Shown: positions 51,090 to 60,501 of the stretch, piece after piece | How the letters are laid out: the number at the start of each line of letters is the position of its first letter | Numbering within the stretch: the stretch's first letter is position 1 | Source: Candidatus Poseidoniales archaeon | GTDB taxonomy: Archaea; Thermoplasmatota; Poseidoniia; Poseidoniales; Poseidoniaceae | Assembly: GCA_009887095.1 (NCBI GenBank) | Contig: QXYC01000019.1 | Span: 1-64,000 of the forward strand | Length of the DNA: 64,000 bases | Reading direction: 5' to 3' | The notes under the pieces: model-generated | Database searches by the model: none | Seen by the model: the letters and a program-made list of their open reading frames with translations, nothing else | Told to the model about the DNA's origin: nothing | Translations under genes and position numbers: made by a program

Positions 51090-52202
51090 TCAAGACAGAA
51101 TGTCATGCAGCCGATTGGTGTCAGCCGCCTTTCGAATCGAGCGGGCAATGCGCCGGCCTGTTGACATTCGTGTTTCGTTGAGGTCGGAATAAGGAGAGCC
51201 GCCAACAAACGGATTTGAGCCTGCCACAATTCGAGCACTGATCTCAAAGACCTTGAACTCAAGTTGGTCGGTGACGATCGTTTCAAGACAAAATGGGCCA
51301 AGCATGCCTCTGCTGTCTTCTTCCAGTTCAAACGAAGCAGCAACGGTTCCTTCCGCCATCTCAAAGGCCCTTGGTAGCAATGATTCACGAATCACAACCG
51401 GTTGGTTCCCTGTGACCACAAAGGAAGGCTCTAAGGCCATTTCACGGAGGTCACGCAGCGAACCAAGTTTGTAGAATTCGTCGACATTTGATTCGTCACG
51501 GCGGTCCATTGACATCAATTCTAGACGGCCAAGGTTCTTCCCAGCGTTCTTTCCTCTTCCTTGCACTTGGTAGCCATCTTCTGCCGTTGGGTCAAAGAAA
51601 AAGTGGAGGTAGTACCGGCATCCAAGTACATATTCCTGAATTGTGAATTCCTCTTCAATGTCGACATTGCGCCTAAAGTCACGGTAATCCCTTGCGATGA
51701 AGTAACCGCGCCCACCTTTGGCTCCAGCGTACTTGACGATGACAGGCCCATCGATATCGTGAGGGTCCTCGAGAACTCGGGGCATTGTGCAGCCACCGCT
51801 TTCAAGCCACTGTCGTTGCCGTGCCCTGCTGCTTTCCCAGTGGAGAATACCACGGTTTCCGAATGTGGGTACCTCCAATGCTCTGAAGTTAGAGGACCCC
51901 AAATATTCGACGAGCGAACCGTGTGGAATGATGACGACATTGCGCTCTCTGAACCATTCTGCGTGATCGAGCATCTCTCTGTAATTTTCCAGCATGAGCC
52001 ATTCGTCTGGTTCAGCACCGGGGAATGCTTTGTAGAAGCGTCGTCGGTTTTCTCCAACAGCAATTCCGAGAGTTTTGAATCCCTCCATTCGAGCGCCATG
52101 GAGAATTTGAAGCGATGAGTGGGAGGCAACCACACCGATGACAATGTTGTCTGCATCATAGTCTGCGAGCCAATGCTTCAGTGTTTCAGCGTCTACGACC
52201 AT
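51090..52202 (-). CDS. purP: 5-formaminoimidazole-4-carboxamide ribonucleotide synthetase (PurP)
   Basis: PurP is the archaeal, formate- and ATP-dependent replacement for the folate-dependent AICAR transformylase step of purine synthesis. Visible ATP-grasp features are GVVASHSSLQILHGARMEGF, PVIVKYAGAKGGRGYFIA, FTIQEYVLGCRYYLHFF and VFEISARIVAGSNPF near the end. The ATG at 52202 (MVVDAETLKHWL) is chosen; the longer frame to 52307 has a non-family N terminus. Length 370 is in the family range. Confidence 0.9.
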   Translation of the reverse strand: MVVDAETLKHWLADYDADNIVIGVVASHSSLQILHGARMEGFKTLGIAVGENRRRFYKAFPGAEPDEWLMLENYREMLDHAEWFRERNVVIIPHGSLVEYLGSSNFRALEVPTFGNRGILHWESSRARQRQWLESGGCTMPRVLEDPHDIDGPVIVKYAGAKGGRGYFIARDYRDFRRNVDIEEEFTIQEYVLGCRYYLHFFFDPTAEDGYQVQGRGKNAGKNLGRLELMSMDRRDESNVDEFYKLGSLRDLREMALEPSFVVTGNQPVVIRESLLPRAFEMAEGTVAASFELEEDSRGMLGPFCLETIVTDQLEFKVFEISARIVAGSNPFVGGSPYSDLNETRMSTGRRIARSIRKAADTNRLHDILS

Positions 52203-52452
52203 GTCGAGGGGTTCCGTATTTGCTCTATGAGGGTTATGATGAAACACCTTGATTCTAAGCAGAAAAAAACCGAATTCTTTTCGCCGAGGATGCCGCAACA
52301 ACGACAAACCCTCTGCCTAAGGGTCGACCAATGATTTGGTACCAGGTTTCGTTTCGAATTCTTCTTTCCGGAGGGGTGGTGGTGGCAGCGAGTGAACTTG
52401 CAAAACGTAGCAGCGTCGTAGGTGCTTTGCTCATCTCACTCCCTTGGCTTCG

Positions 52453-52686
52453 ATGATGACTCTGATTTGGTTGTACCATGACGGACAGGATGCAGAACAG
52501 ATTGCGTTGTTTTCAAAGGAAGTGCTATGGCTCGTGATTCCATCGCTTGCCTTCTTCTTGACCCTACCCTTATTTTTGAAGAACGATGTGGATTTCATCC
52601 CTTCATTCTTCCTTTCGTCCATCCTGACTGCTGCTTGTTACGCTGCAAGTCTGTATGCCCTCTCCGATGGTTTGGCAACTGGCTGA
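52453..52686 (+). CDS. Small two- or three-span membrane protein
   Basis: The product of 77 residues has hydrophobic segments EVLWLVIPSLAFFLTLPLFL and PSFFLSSILTAACYAASLYA, and a short polar start with YHDGQDAEQIAL. Codon use looks like real coding sequence and no other frame explains it. ATGs at 52453 and 52456 are both possible. No family is recognised. The 250 bp between it and the purP start hold the purP promoter; I see nothing else there. Confidence 0.55.
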   Translation: MMTLIWLYHDGQDAEQIALFSKEVLWLVIPSLAFFLTLPLFLKNDVDFIPSFFLSSILTAACYAASLYALSDGLATG

Positions 52687-52757
52687 TGGCAAGAAACCGA
52701 TGGTGATTTCACGCTGATGCAGTGAAGGCTTCAAGGGCTTGATTTGAATGTCGAACC

Positions 52758-53852
52758 ATGTCCGAAGAAACACCCTCGCATCGAATGACCTACGGTGGCT
52801 ACTTGCGATTGGATGAACTTCTCGAACTTCAAGACGGGCCGGAGGGCTACTCGCCAGCCCCATGCAATGATGAACAACACTTTGTCATCACTCACCAAGC
52901 CTTTGAACTGTGGTTCAAAATGATCCTAAGAGAACTCAAGGAAGTTCATGCGCTCCTCAATGTAGGGCGCGTCGAAGAAAAATCACTGCCAATTCTGGTC
53001 CACCATCTGGATCGTGTGACCGAAATTTTCCGCCTTCTTTCCAATCAGTGGAAGGTGATGGAAACTCTTTCTCCTCAAGATTTCCTTGCGTTTAGGGATA
53101 AACTGGGCACCTCTTCGGGCTTTGAATCGTGGCAAATGAGGGAACTTGAAGTTCTCTTGGGCCTTGCGAATGAGCAACGAATGGGTGGAATGGACCCGCT
53201 CGAACACATGAGGAAACTCGCTCGAGAAGGAAAGATCAGCCAAAAGGTTCTCTCAAACTTTGAAGCCACTTCACAAGCCCCCTCTCTCAATGATGCGTTG
53301 ATGTCGTGGCTTGAGAGGACACCAATCAACGGGTCGCTTCAAGGCAGCGATGGCGATGAAAAGGTCATCGCCGAGTTTGTCGAAGGGCATCTTGGTGCAA
53401 TGAAAAGACACGGCGAGAAAGTCATTGCTCACATCGTCGCCATCGGACACGGGCAAGAAGAGCAAGTGCGTCCTCGAATCGAGGGCGCCTATCACCAGGC
53501 AGAAACCTTCCTCAAGCCAGACGGTGCTGTTTCACGCGCCCGAGCAGGACTCCTGTACATCGAATCATACCCGGAATTGCCTCTGCTTGCTTGGCCAAGG
53601 CGCCTCATTGACTCATTTGTTGGACTTGAGCAGAGCATGATTTTGTTCCGCTCAGCCCACGCTCGCATGGTTGAGCGTATGATTGGCCGGCGTATGGGGA
53701 CTGGAGGTTCAAGCGGTGTCGATTATCTTGATGCAACCACCAAATACCGAATTTTTGTTGACCTGTGGGCTGTTCGCACGATGCTCGTTAAGCGGGATGC
53801 CCTTGATGATGTGAAACAACCCGATTTCTACGGGTTTGCAATCGATGACTGA
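52758..53852 (+). CDS. kynA: Tryptophan 2,3-dioxygenase
   Basis: The heme enzyme opens the indole ring of tryptophan to N-formylkynurenine, the first step of the kynurenine route. It has MTYGGYLRLDELLELQDGPE, CNDEQHFVITHQAFELWFKM with the substrate-binding HQ-ELW-K motif, and FRDKLGTSSGFESWQMRELE. The late RMGTGGSSGVDYLDATTKY also matches, including the proximal region. Length 364. No other kynurenine genes are in the window. The enzyme requires O2, in line with the heme A genes nearby. Confidence 0.93.
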   Translation: MSEETPSHRMTYGGYLRLDELLELQDGPEGYSPAPCNDEQHFVITHQAFELWFKMILRELKEVHALLNVGRVEEKSLPILVHHLDRVTEIFRLLSNQWKVMETLSPQDFLAFRDKLGTSSGFESWQMRELEVLLGLANEQRMGGMDPLEHMRKLAREGKISQKVLSNFEATSQAPSLNDALMSWLERTPINGSLQGSDGDEKVIAEFVEGHLGAMKRHGEKVIAHIVAIGHGQEEQVRPRIEGAYHQAETFLKPDGAVSRARAGLLYIESYPELPLLAWPRRLIDSFVGLEQSMILFRSAHARMVERMIGRRMGTGGSSGVDYLDATTKYRIFVDLWAVRTMLVKRDALDDVKQPDFYGFAIDD

Positions 53853-53854
53853 AT

Positions 53855-54109
53855 TCAATCCAAGTGTGGATCGATGTCGATTGGGATCAACTCGTGCTCG
53901 TATTCATAGAGAGCAATCTTGAGTGGATCGAGGACGAAGCGAACGGACGCTTCTTCAAGACCGTAAAGGGAGACAAGTTCTTCCATGAATGCTTCGCGAA
54001 GAACTTCTTCGTTTGCGTAAAGGGGGGCACCCATTCCAATTTGGAGTGCTCGCGCACCGATAATTCGAGCTCGTTCGAAGCGGGTATGGAGTCGTGCTGG
54101 CTTGACCAT
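53855..54109 (-). CDS. rpoK: DNA-directed RNA polymerase subunit K (Rpb6/omega-like)
   Basis: The motif HTRFERARIIGARALQIGMG followed by AP is the invariant core of archaeal RpoK and eukaryotic Rpb6. The protein has 84 residues. The C-terminal part (VRFVLDPLKIALYEYEHELI) departs from the usual arginine- and proline-containing end. It converges with kynA two bases apart. This is one of the clearest archaeal or eukaryotic-type markers in the window. Confidence 0.9.
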   Translation of the reverse strand: MVKPARLHTRFERARIIGARALQIGMGAPLYANEEVLREAFMEELVSLYGLEEASVRFVLDPLKIALYEYEHELIPIDIDPHLD

Positions 54110-54190
54110 AGGAGATGCACCTGCGACAGTGTCGCATTCTGCCGACTTGCCTACTGTTCTTGAAAGTAACCCAAGCCGTGGCCCGCGGAA

Positions 54191-55090
54191 TCAGGCCTCT
54201 TCATCCTTGCCGGACGGGGTTGATTGTTGGCCAACGGCGTCCTTCCACATCGCAAATGCTGGAAGTAAAAGGAAGACGAGAACGATGGTCACGCCCACGA
54301 CGAGCATTTCACTCGAGTCGCCCTTGATGGTGGACAGAATCCCATCGTCCACGTTCTCGTTCAAGTCAAGACCAACGGCAGGCGTTTCTGACTTGACCGT
54401 CAAATTACGAACACCCTCTCGTTCGAGCATAACCACGAAACCGGTGCCGTTCATCTCAACCAAGTCTGTAATGTTCCCTTGCTCGTCTGTGGCGTTGAAA
54501 TGGAGGGCTGCAATCACCATGTTGCTGTGGTTGTAGGGTTCGGTTTCATGAGCGACGGCGTCGAGCCTCCAAACCGTCACAGTTCCTTGTTCAGTGGTGT
54601 TCCACGACAACGTTCCGTTCGAATAGGATGTGTTGGTGAGCCCCTGGAACACAGTGGTGCTGTTGCTCATGACCTCGCCTAAATCTTGAGCCTGGCTCGT
54701 TCCAGTTAGAAGGCCATCCCCGTTGTGGATGAGGCTCGGAAGGAACAACAATCTGTAAAGAGCATTAAATCGCAGGTTGGAAACCGAGTTGTAGGTGAGA
54801 TCCTGAGGCGATGGATGATGCCGCATAACAAAGGTGTCATTTTCCACAAGGTCATCTAAATCTTGATCCAACACTTTGCAAGGCTCGCACCAATCTGCCC
54901 CAAAGTATTCCACCAAATGCGAGGGCCGGAATGGGTCACAATCGGTCTGTATGAGGCATTCATCATCGATCACGAGCACATCAAGTGTGGCTCCATTTTC
55001 TTCAGTCGTTGGCTCTTCGGCTTGCAAATTTCCTGAGACCGTGCTACTGAGCGCAACCAAGAGGAAGACGACCAGAACACCCCGCTTCAA
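54191..55090 (-). CDS. Secreted thioredoxin-fold protein with C-terminal membrane anchor
   Basis: A signal peptide (GVLVVFLLVALSSTVSG) precedes a thioredoxin-like region with the redox motif GADWCEPCKVLDQDL. A beta-rich region with many N-glycosylation-type sequons follows, then a span near residue 260 (MLVVGVTIVLVFLLLPAFAM) and a short tail. An additional Cys pair (DDECLIQTDCDP) lies before the CxxC. The divergent neighbours ctaA and ctaB make heme A, so a role in oxidase assembly or copper/thiol handling outside the cell is conceivable, but direct evidence is lacking. Confidence 0.78.
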   Translation of the reverse strand: MKRGVLVVFLLVALSSTVSGNLQAEEPTTEENGATLDVLVIDDECLIQTDCDPFRPSHLVEYFGADWCEPCKVLDQDLDDLVENDTFVMRHHPSPQDLTYNSVSNLRFNALYRLLFLPSLIHNGDGLLTGTSQAQDLGEVMSNSTTVFQGLTNTSYSNGTLSWNTTEQGTVTVWRLDAVAHETEPYNHSNMVIAALHFNATDEQGNITDLVEMNGTGFVVMLEREGVRNLTVKSETPAVGLDLNENVDDGILSTIKGDSSEMLVVGVTIVLVFLLLPAFAMWKDAVGQQSTPSGKDEEA

Positions 55091-55157
55091 TTCCTGTGCC
55101 TCCTCGGTGTGATGCTATAGGAATGTGTTCAAAAGGGGTCTCCTCTCACCTTCACCC

Positions 55158-56225
55158 ATGGAGGCTGTATGGTGGCGTCGCCCGTCGACCCTACCCATCG
55201 TCCTGCTGGTGATGGCCCTCGTCATCATCGTCGCAGGTGGTACGATTCGCATTAACGATGCAGGGGAATCTTGCCCAGATTGGCCCCAGTGTTTTGGAAC
55301 GTGGGGTTTCGACATCTCGACGGATGAACAAACGGCGTATTGGGAGGCTAACCCAGACGAGATTGATTCTCGCGGCGAGGACCATCGTTACACAACGTTC
55401 GAAATTTTCACAGAATGGATTCACCGAGCCTTGGCTGCGGTCATTGCCTTACCTGTTCTGCTCAATGCGTTGCTCCTGAGATCGAAGCGAGCGTTCTACG
55501 GTCAGCGTGCCTACAACCTCTCTGTTTTTGCAGGTATCATGCTCATCATGCAAGCCACTGCAGGGGCCGTTACCGTGTTCTATGACAACGCCGATTGGTC
55601 GGTTGCCCTTCACCTTTCGATGGCGTGTGTGTTCTCTGCGACCTTCATTTTCCAACACATGGAGATGAGGTCGAAAGAAGGGTCGCTTCATCCCTTGTTC
55701 TCTCTGCCTCAACCTTTCATTGAAGCCAACAAGCGGCGAGTCAACGCCATGGTTGGCGCAGTCTTTACGCTGCTAATCCTCGGTGCTTGGGTCTCCTCCA
55801 CTGCAGGCGGACAGTACAATCAAGGCTGCTCGGTTGGGTTCCCGACTGGATGGCCAAAATGTAACGGAAGCGTTCTTCCTTCGTTTAATGGACCGGGTGT
55901 GCTCGTTCAAATGGTTCACAGATTCGGTGCTTTGGTAGTCGGGCTGGTCCTCGTTGCCGGTTCTGCGCGCATTCGCTCGGAAGCTCGCACCCATGATGCC
56001 ACACCGGCGTTTGGCCGCATCACTGATATCACCGCAGGCTTTTGGATGTTGAATGTCATGATTGGTGGCTCGTACATCATCGCTGCAAAGGTGGGTAACT
56101 TTCCGGAATGGGTTTCTCTTCTTCACTTGGTTGTAGGGGTAACTGGTTTACTTATCGCCAGCACAGCTCTGTTTTCGATGTACATCTCTGATTCCAAGAT
56201 GGCCGACCATAGCGAGGAGGCTTGA
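55158..56225 (+). CDS. ctaA: Heme A synthase (CtaA/COX15)
   Basis: CtaA oxidises heme O to heme A for aa3-type oxidases. The first loop has GESCPDWPQCFGTWGF, and the second half repeats it as QGCSVGFPTGWPKCNG, giving paired Cys loops. About eight spans are seen, with conserved histidines in EWIHRALAA, VALHLSMA, QMVHRFGAL and LLHLVVGV as heme ligands. The ATG at 55158 (MEAVWWRRP) is preferred over the GTG at 55125. The next gene is ctaB with a three-nt gap. It implies aerobic respiration. Confidence 0.9.
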   Translation: MEAVWWRRPSTLPIVLLVMALVIIVAGGTIRINDAGESCPDWPQCFGTWGFDISTDEQTAYWEANPDEIDSRGEDHRYTTFEIFTEWIHRALAAVIALPVLLNALLLRSKRAFYGQRAYNLSVFAGIMLIMQATAGAVTVFYDNADWSVALHLSMACVFSATFIFQHMEMRSKEGSLHPLFSLPQPFIEANKRRVNAMVGAVFTLLILGAWVSSTAGGQYNQGCSVGFPTGWPKCNGSVLPSFNGPGVLVQMVHRFGALVVGLVLVAGSARIRSEARTHDATPAFGRITDITAGFWMLNVMIGGSYIIAAKVGNFPEWVSLLHLVVGVTGLLIASTALFSMYISDSKMADHSEEA

Positions 56226-56227
56226 GT

Positions 56228-57232
56228 GTGGATTACGGTACTGGCGATGTGGTCCAAGAACCCCATCCCGGCTGGGTCTCTGTGTTCCTCAAATTGATGA
56301 AATTGAGGGTAATTATTCTCCTCCAAGTCACTGCAGTGTGCGCAATTCTCGTTCACGACCTCGTCATTGACCTTGATCGCACGTGGATGGACACCCTTCT
56401 CACCGTTGGCATCACAGTTGTCGGGGGTACGCTTTCCGCTGGTGGCTCGAATGCAATCAACATGTGGTATGATGCCGACATTGACCCGTTGATGAGGCGG
56501 ACCAAAAACCGCCCAATCCCTCAAGGGCACATCTCCGGAGGTGGGGCGCTTCTCTTCGGCCTCATTATCGCAGTGCTTGGTTCCTCACTCTTCCTCCTTG
56601 TGAGCTGGAAGGCAGCCTTTTGGTCGTTCTTTTCTGTTCTCTTTTACGTCCTCATTTATTCAATATGGCTCAAGCGGCGAACGCCGCAAAACATCGTCAT
56701 CGGCGGGATTGCTGGATCGACCCCTCCCCTCATCGGCTGGGCAGCAGCAGCAGGGGACTCAATTCTTGAATCGGTCAATCCCATGGCGCTTGGTTCACCG
56801 GTTCCTTGGTTGTTCTTTGGCTTGATTTTCTTTTGGACTCCCCCGCACTTCTGGGCCCTGGCTCTGTACCGCTCGGGTGAATATGCCAAGGCAGAGGTCC
56901 CCATGATGAACGAGGTGAGGGGGCCGGAACACACGGTTTTGCTTTCAAAGATCTACTGCGTGCTCTTACTCATGCTTTGCAGCATTCCGTTCTTCTGGCC
57001 GAACTCAGGTCTTCCTCTTCTTTGGGTGTTTATTGCAGGTGGCCTTACGATTTGGTACGGGAAATCTGTTTGGGACATTGATCCGTTGGAAGAACTTGAT
57101 GAAAACGGTCGAATGCCAATGGCTGCCAAATCGTTCTTCCGCTCGTTGTACTATCTCGGTTGGATGCATCTCGCTTTGGTCTTGGTGTGCGTCCCTCCGA
57201 CCTCTTGGCTTGGTCCTCTTGGCCCACTATGA
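56228..57232 (+). CDS. ctaB: Protoheme IX farnesyltransferase (heme O synthase, CtaB/COX10)
   Basis: CtaB attaches a farnesyl group to heme b. The prenyltransferase Asp motif is NMWYDADIDPLMRRTKNRPI, and the second conserved stretch is FFWTPPHFWALALYRSGEYA, with VPMMNEVRG. It has about nine spans and 334 residues. The best start is GTG at 56228, seven nt after GAGGAGG; the TTG at 56222 is too close to that SD. It forms an operon with ctaA, giving heme B to O to A. Confidence 0.93.
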   Translation: MDYGTGDVVQEPHPGWVSVFLKLMKLRVIILLQVTAVCAILVHDLVIDLDRTWMDTLLTVGITVVGGTLSAGGSNAINMWYDADIDPLMRRTKNRPIPQGHISGGGALLFGLIIAVLGSSLFLLVSWKAAFWSFFSVLFYVLIYSIWLKRRTPQNIVIGGIAGSTPPLIGWAAAAGDSILESVNPMALGSPVPWLFFGLIFFWTPPHFWALALYRSGEYAKAEVPMMNEVRGPEHTVLLSKIYCVLLLMLCSIPFFWPNSGLPLLWVFIAGGLTIWYGKSVWDIDPLEELDENGRMPMAAKSFFRSLYYLGWMHLALVLVCVPPTSWLGPLGPL

Positions 57233-57320
57233 GACTCCAGTGGTCCGTTTTTCCTCGATACGACCTCTACGCTCTTGACCGTCATGTTCATGACTGCTTC
57301 ATTGGTCGGCGGCTTTGTCT

Positions 57321-57407
57321 GCGGCAGTCGCATAGCCTGGCCATTGCGCTGGATTGCTAATCCAGTGGTGTCTCACCTCGGGAGTTCGAATCTCCCCTGC
57401 CGCGCCA
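57321..57407 (+). tRNA. tRNA-Ser(GCT)
   Basis: The acceptor GCGGCAG pairs with CTGCCGC at 57397-57403, followed by discriminator G and an encoded CCA. The anticodon stem CTGGA/TCCAG encloses TTGCTAA, so the anticodon GCT is at 57356-57358. The long variable arm with stem GGTG/CACC is typical of tRNA-Ser, and the T-arm GGGAG-TTCGAAT-CTCCC is perfect. The D-stem has three pairs (GCA/TGC). No intron is seen. It lies ten nt from the stop of the convergent surface-protein gene. Confidence 0.95.
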
Positions 57408-57416
57408 TCTGTGACT

Positions 57417-60374
57417 TCAGTCAAAGAAATCGTCGAACTCATCGGCTGTGTTTTTGGCACTAGATCTTCTGTTTCGTGCAGCCATGACTCGCTTCAACCT
57501 CTTTCGCTTTTGGAGAAGCAACGGGAGTGAGATGATTGAGATCACGAGCATTGCAATGGTTGCGATGCCAGTTGTAGTGAACTCGTCTTCCTGCATGTAA
57601 TCATTGAGCGTCCCGAGCCATTCAACACCGAGAGGCGGCTCTGGTTCAGGCTCCGGTTCAGGGATGAGGTGTTGGTAGTAGTTCCACCACTGGTCTTCAA
57701 TGACAACTCGCTCTACATTCGGAGATGGATAATTGGCAACGGTCTGCTCGTTCCCGACGCTATCTATCGGTGCGAGAATGAAGTAGTAGGTTCTGAGCGG
57801 GCGGATGTTCGAGTCCTCGATGCCAGATGTGTTGTACGTACCTTGCTCACCGGGGGTTGAAGGCATGTTGGTTGCAATCGGAGTCAAGAAACGGAGGTCG
57901 ATGTCGACAGGCTTTTGTTCGATCATGTAGAGATTCCAGTACAATTGACCGTCTGCCTCTTCAGCTGGCCACATCCATGTCAGGTTCAAATCGTAACACA
58001 TGTTCCAGTCATTGATGATTTTGTAGCACTCGGTATCGTTCGTGAAGGTGGATGTGTGTTGGAAGTTTGTGATGCTTGAGACAGGAGGGACAGCGTCGCC
58101 ACAGAAAGCGGTTGCTTGGCCGTTTTCATCAAGACTCACGTTGATGTGTTCAAAATCAGGCTCTCCTTCTCGGTTGGCAGGCATGACTGCATACGATGCA
58201 CAATCGCCAGTTGCAAGTGAGACAGGGTCGATCCATGTGTTCTCTGATGGGTCGATGGATGCAACGAGGGATTCTGCAGTCAATTCGTTCCAGATGAATT
58301 CATTGACACCATTGCTTGGATCTGGGAACAGGGTGCCGGCTTGTTGAATCACAAGAAGTTTGTAGATGTTCCATCCTCCGACATACGGGTTGGTTTCATC
58401 ACCAGATGCCGTCCAGTTAAGTTGCAATTGCCCACCTTCGAGTTGGGTGCTCGAAATCGGTCCTGCGCTAAGGTTGACAGCAGGTGAGTCACCGATGATC
58501 AGGATGACACCGTTGGTGGCCAATCGGACATCAAAGGTCCCGTCTTCATTGGCTGTGTAGTCATCCAAGTAACTCCAGATGTAATCTTCCATGGTCGGGA
58601 GGTAGCGTATATCAACCGTTTCCAGTGGAATGTTTTCTGGCAACAACTCGCTCATGTTGAGTTGGATGTCCATCCAATCCATGCCCACTTCTGCAGAGTC
58701 GTCGACGGTTGATAGAATCTCGAAGGAGAGCAAGAAGAGCGGTTCTTTTCCTTCTCCAATTCCGTACGAGGTGCCGAGGACTGGGAGTGAGGACTCGAAC
58801 TGTAAGTAAGCCGAAGACCGGGTCACCGCTTGTCCTGAGAACAAGTCGCCATTATCAAGCGAGATGTAATTGAAGACAGTAATATCTTCGTGAGCTGATT
58901 CGAGTTCACCAAAGTAATCGGTCACTCGGAGGGTGATAGTGTGGTCGCCGAGGCCCAGGTCGCCCCCTGAGACATTCAATTGAGAACCGTAACCAACATT
59001 GATGATTCCAGAAACCCACCATGAATAGTTGAGCGGTCCCGCAGCGGTCGAGGAGGTCCGTGCATTCATCAAAATGTACTCGCCTGTTGTGTAGGTGCCT
59101 GTTGAACTCGTTTGGTCGATGTTGGCATTGATTGATCCTGCAACAAGATCGGCTATTTCAGTCAAGGCATTGTTGGTGAACTTGCCTTCAGAACCTTCAT
59201 CGTGAGTCGATGGCACTTGAATTGTAAGCGTTCGTCCGTCGCCAACGGTTGTGATGTCGAAGGTGCATGTCCGGGACTCTCCCGGGCTGAATACGGTCAG
59301 CACGCATGTTGTTTCATATTCCACTTCCCCAATTGGGTCGTAGACTTGGAAAGCCACCGATACCATGTCAATCGTCATGTTGCCAACGTTGGAGATGGTC
59401 GCCGTCACCATTTCATCGCCGAAGTAGTAGTCCTGTGAAGTGATGTCGTGAGAAGGAAGCATCGATGTGGCTTGCAAATCGATGGTGTCGTCGAAGACAA
59501 CGGATGTGGATGTGATATCGTTGCTTGAATCAAGGTCGCCATACGGTGTGCCTGTGCTATTAAAGAGGCCCCATGTGAGTATGAAGTGTCCTTGGTTCAC
59601 GCTGCTCAGAGGCGGTAAGGCTCGGGTGAATGCAGATTCTCCACCCCATGAGGGAAGGTTTTCTACGACTGTGTAGGCCTCGTCGATGAGGATTGGAGGG
59701 TTTTCGAGGTTGTGCAGTTGCCAGCCGAGAGTCGCCTCAAGATTGCAGGTGCCGCATGCATTGACTGTTCCTTTTGCATCAATTGTGTAATCTGTGTTTG
59801 AGTTAAGAACTGTTTGTCCGTCGTACGTGGCGACGCCTTGGATATCTTCCAAGGGGTTGTATGCTTCGTTTACACTCACATCAACATACGACCGTGTGAG
59901 GTTGATGTTGAATACTAGCATGTCATCACTGGCGTCTTGGTCGTTCAATGTGAACGCATAGACAATGGTGAATGTGCCTTCATCGCCAGAAGGATTCCAT
60001 GCAGAATCGGCGGTTACATTCACAACGTTACCGGGATAAATGGTTGTACTTGTGAATGATCCAGAAGCATCGGGTGATGATTTGCAGATGGGCCCAGTCA
60101 TGACACCTTCACACGCATACCACTTGAGAGCACGGTTCGTACTGGTCCCAAGGCCTTGATTTTCAAGCGTGGCTGTGAAATCAATTGGAGTCCATGATGA
60201 GGCCCATGTGTCGGAGATTGGATGTTGAGACTCCACAACAGCAAGGTCGCCAGATTCAGCGGCTGATGCTGCAGGGATGGTTAGCAATCCTGCAAAAGAA
60301 GCCAACAGGAGCACGGCCACCATTGAGAGAGAGCCTGTTTTTTGGCCGCCTTGAGGTCGCGTCCGCTTCGACAT
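57417..60374 (-). CDS. Large membrane-anchored surface protein
   Basis: A signal peptide (SLSMVAVLLLASFAGLLTIP) opens a protein of 985 residues. The exterior is mainly beta-rich, with Ig/CARDB-like stretches such as SWTPIDFTATLENQGLGTST and VTATISNVGNMTIDMVSVAF, and a fibronectin-like part (GGQLQLNWTASGDETNPYVG). Asn-rich sequons are frequent. A C-terminal span (GIATIAMLVISIISLPLLL) is followed by a strongly basic tail and the acidic end DEFDDFFD. An S-layer or adhesin role is plausible. There is no PGF motif, so it is held by the span itself. Confidence 0.8.
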   Translation of the reverse strand: MSKRTRPQGGQKTGSLSMVAVLLLASFAGLLTIPAASAAESGDLAVVESQHPISDTWASSWTPIDFTATLENQGLGTSTNRALKWYACEGVMTGPICKSSPDASGSFTSTTIYPGNVVNVTADSAWNPSGDEGTFTIVYAFTLNDQDASDDMLVFNINLTRSYVDVSVNEAYNPLEDIQGVATYDGQTVLNSNTDYTIDAKGTVNACGTCNLEATLGWQLHNLENPPILIDEAYTVVENLPSWGGESAFTRALPPLSSVNQGHFILTWGLFNSTGTPYGDLDSSNDITSTSVVFDDTIDLQATSMLPSHDITSQDYYFGDEMVTATISNVGNMTIDMVSVAFQVYDPIGEVEYETTCVLTVFSPGESRTCTFDITTVGDGRTLTIQVPSTHDEGSEGKFTNNALTEIADLVAGSINANIDQTSSTGTYTTGEYILMNARTSSTAAGPLNYSWWVSGIINVGYGSQLNVSGGDLGLGDHTITLRVTDYFGELESAHEDITVFNYISLDNGDLFSGQAVTRSSAYLQFESSLPVLGTSYGIGEGKEPLFLLSFEILSTVDDSAEVGMDWMDIQLNMSELLPENIPLETVDIRYLPTMEDYIWSYLDDYTANEDGTFDVRLATNGVILIIGDSPAVNLSAGPISSTQLEGGQLQLNWTASGDETNPYVGGWNIYKLLVIQQAGTLFPDPSNGVNEFIWNELTAESLVASIDPSENTWIDPVSLATGDCASYAVMPANREGEPDFEHINVSLDENGQATAFCGDAVPPVSSITNFQHTSTFTNDTECYKIINDWNMCYDLNLTWMWPAEEADGQLYWNLYMIEQKPVDIDLRFLTPIATNMPSTPGEQGTYNTSGIEDSNIRPLRTYYFILAPIDSVGNEQTVANYPSPNVERVVIEDQWWNYYQHLIPEPEPEPEPPLGVEWLGTLNDYMQEDEFTTTGIATIAMLVISIISLPLLLQKRKRLKRVMAARNRRSSAKNTADEFDDFFD

Positions 60375-60501
60375 TGACCAGTGCCTCGCAGGGGGGATTC
60401 AAAGACTCATCGCCCCCGAAGGGGGTTGTGACCCCCGAATTTGACATTCCTTGCCCCCTCCATCCGGCAACCTCTTGAAGCGCCGAACACCACGGACATC
60501 C

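Noticed and set aside
52255-52479. Minus-strand frame of 74 codons upstream of purP
   Set aside because: Composition is Arg/Thr/Ser-rich with no hydrophobic core or motif; it overlaps the probable purP promoter region and the small membrane-protein start.
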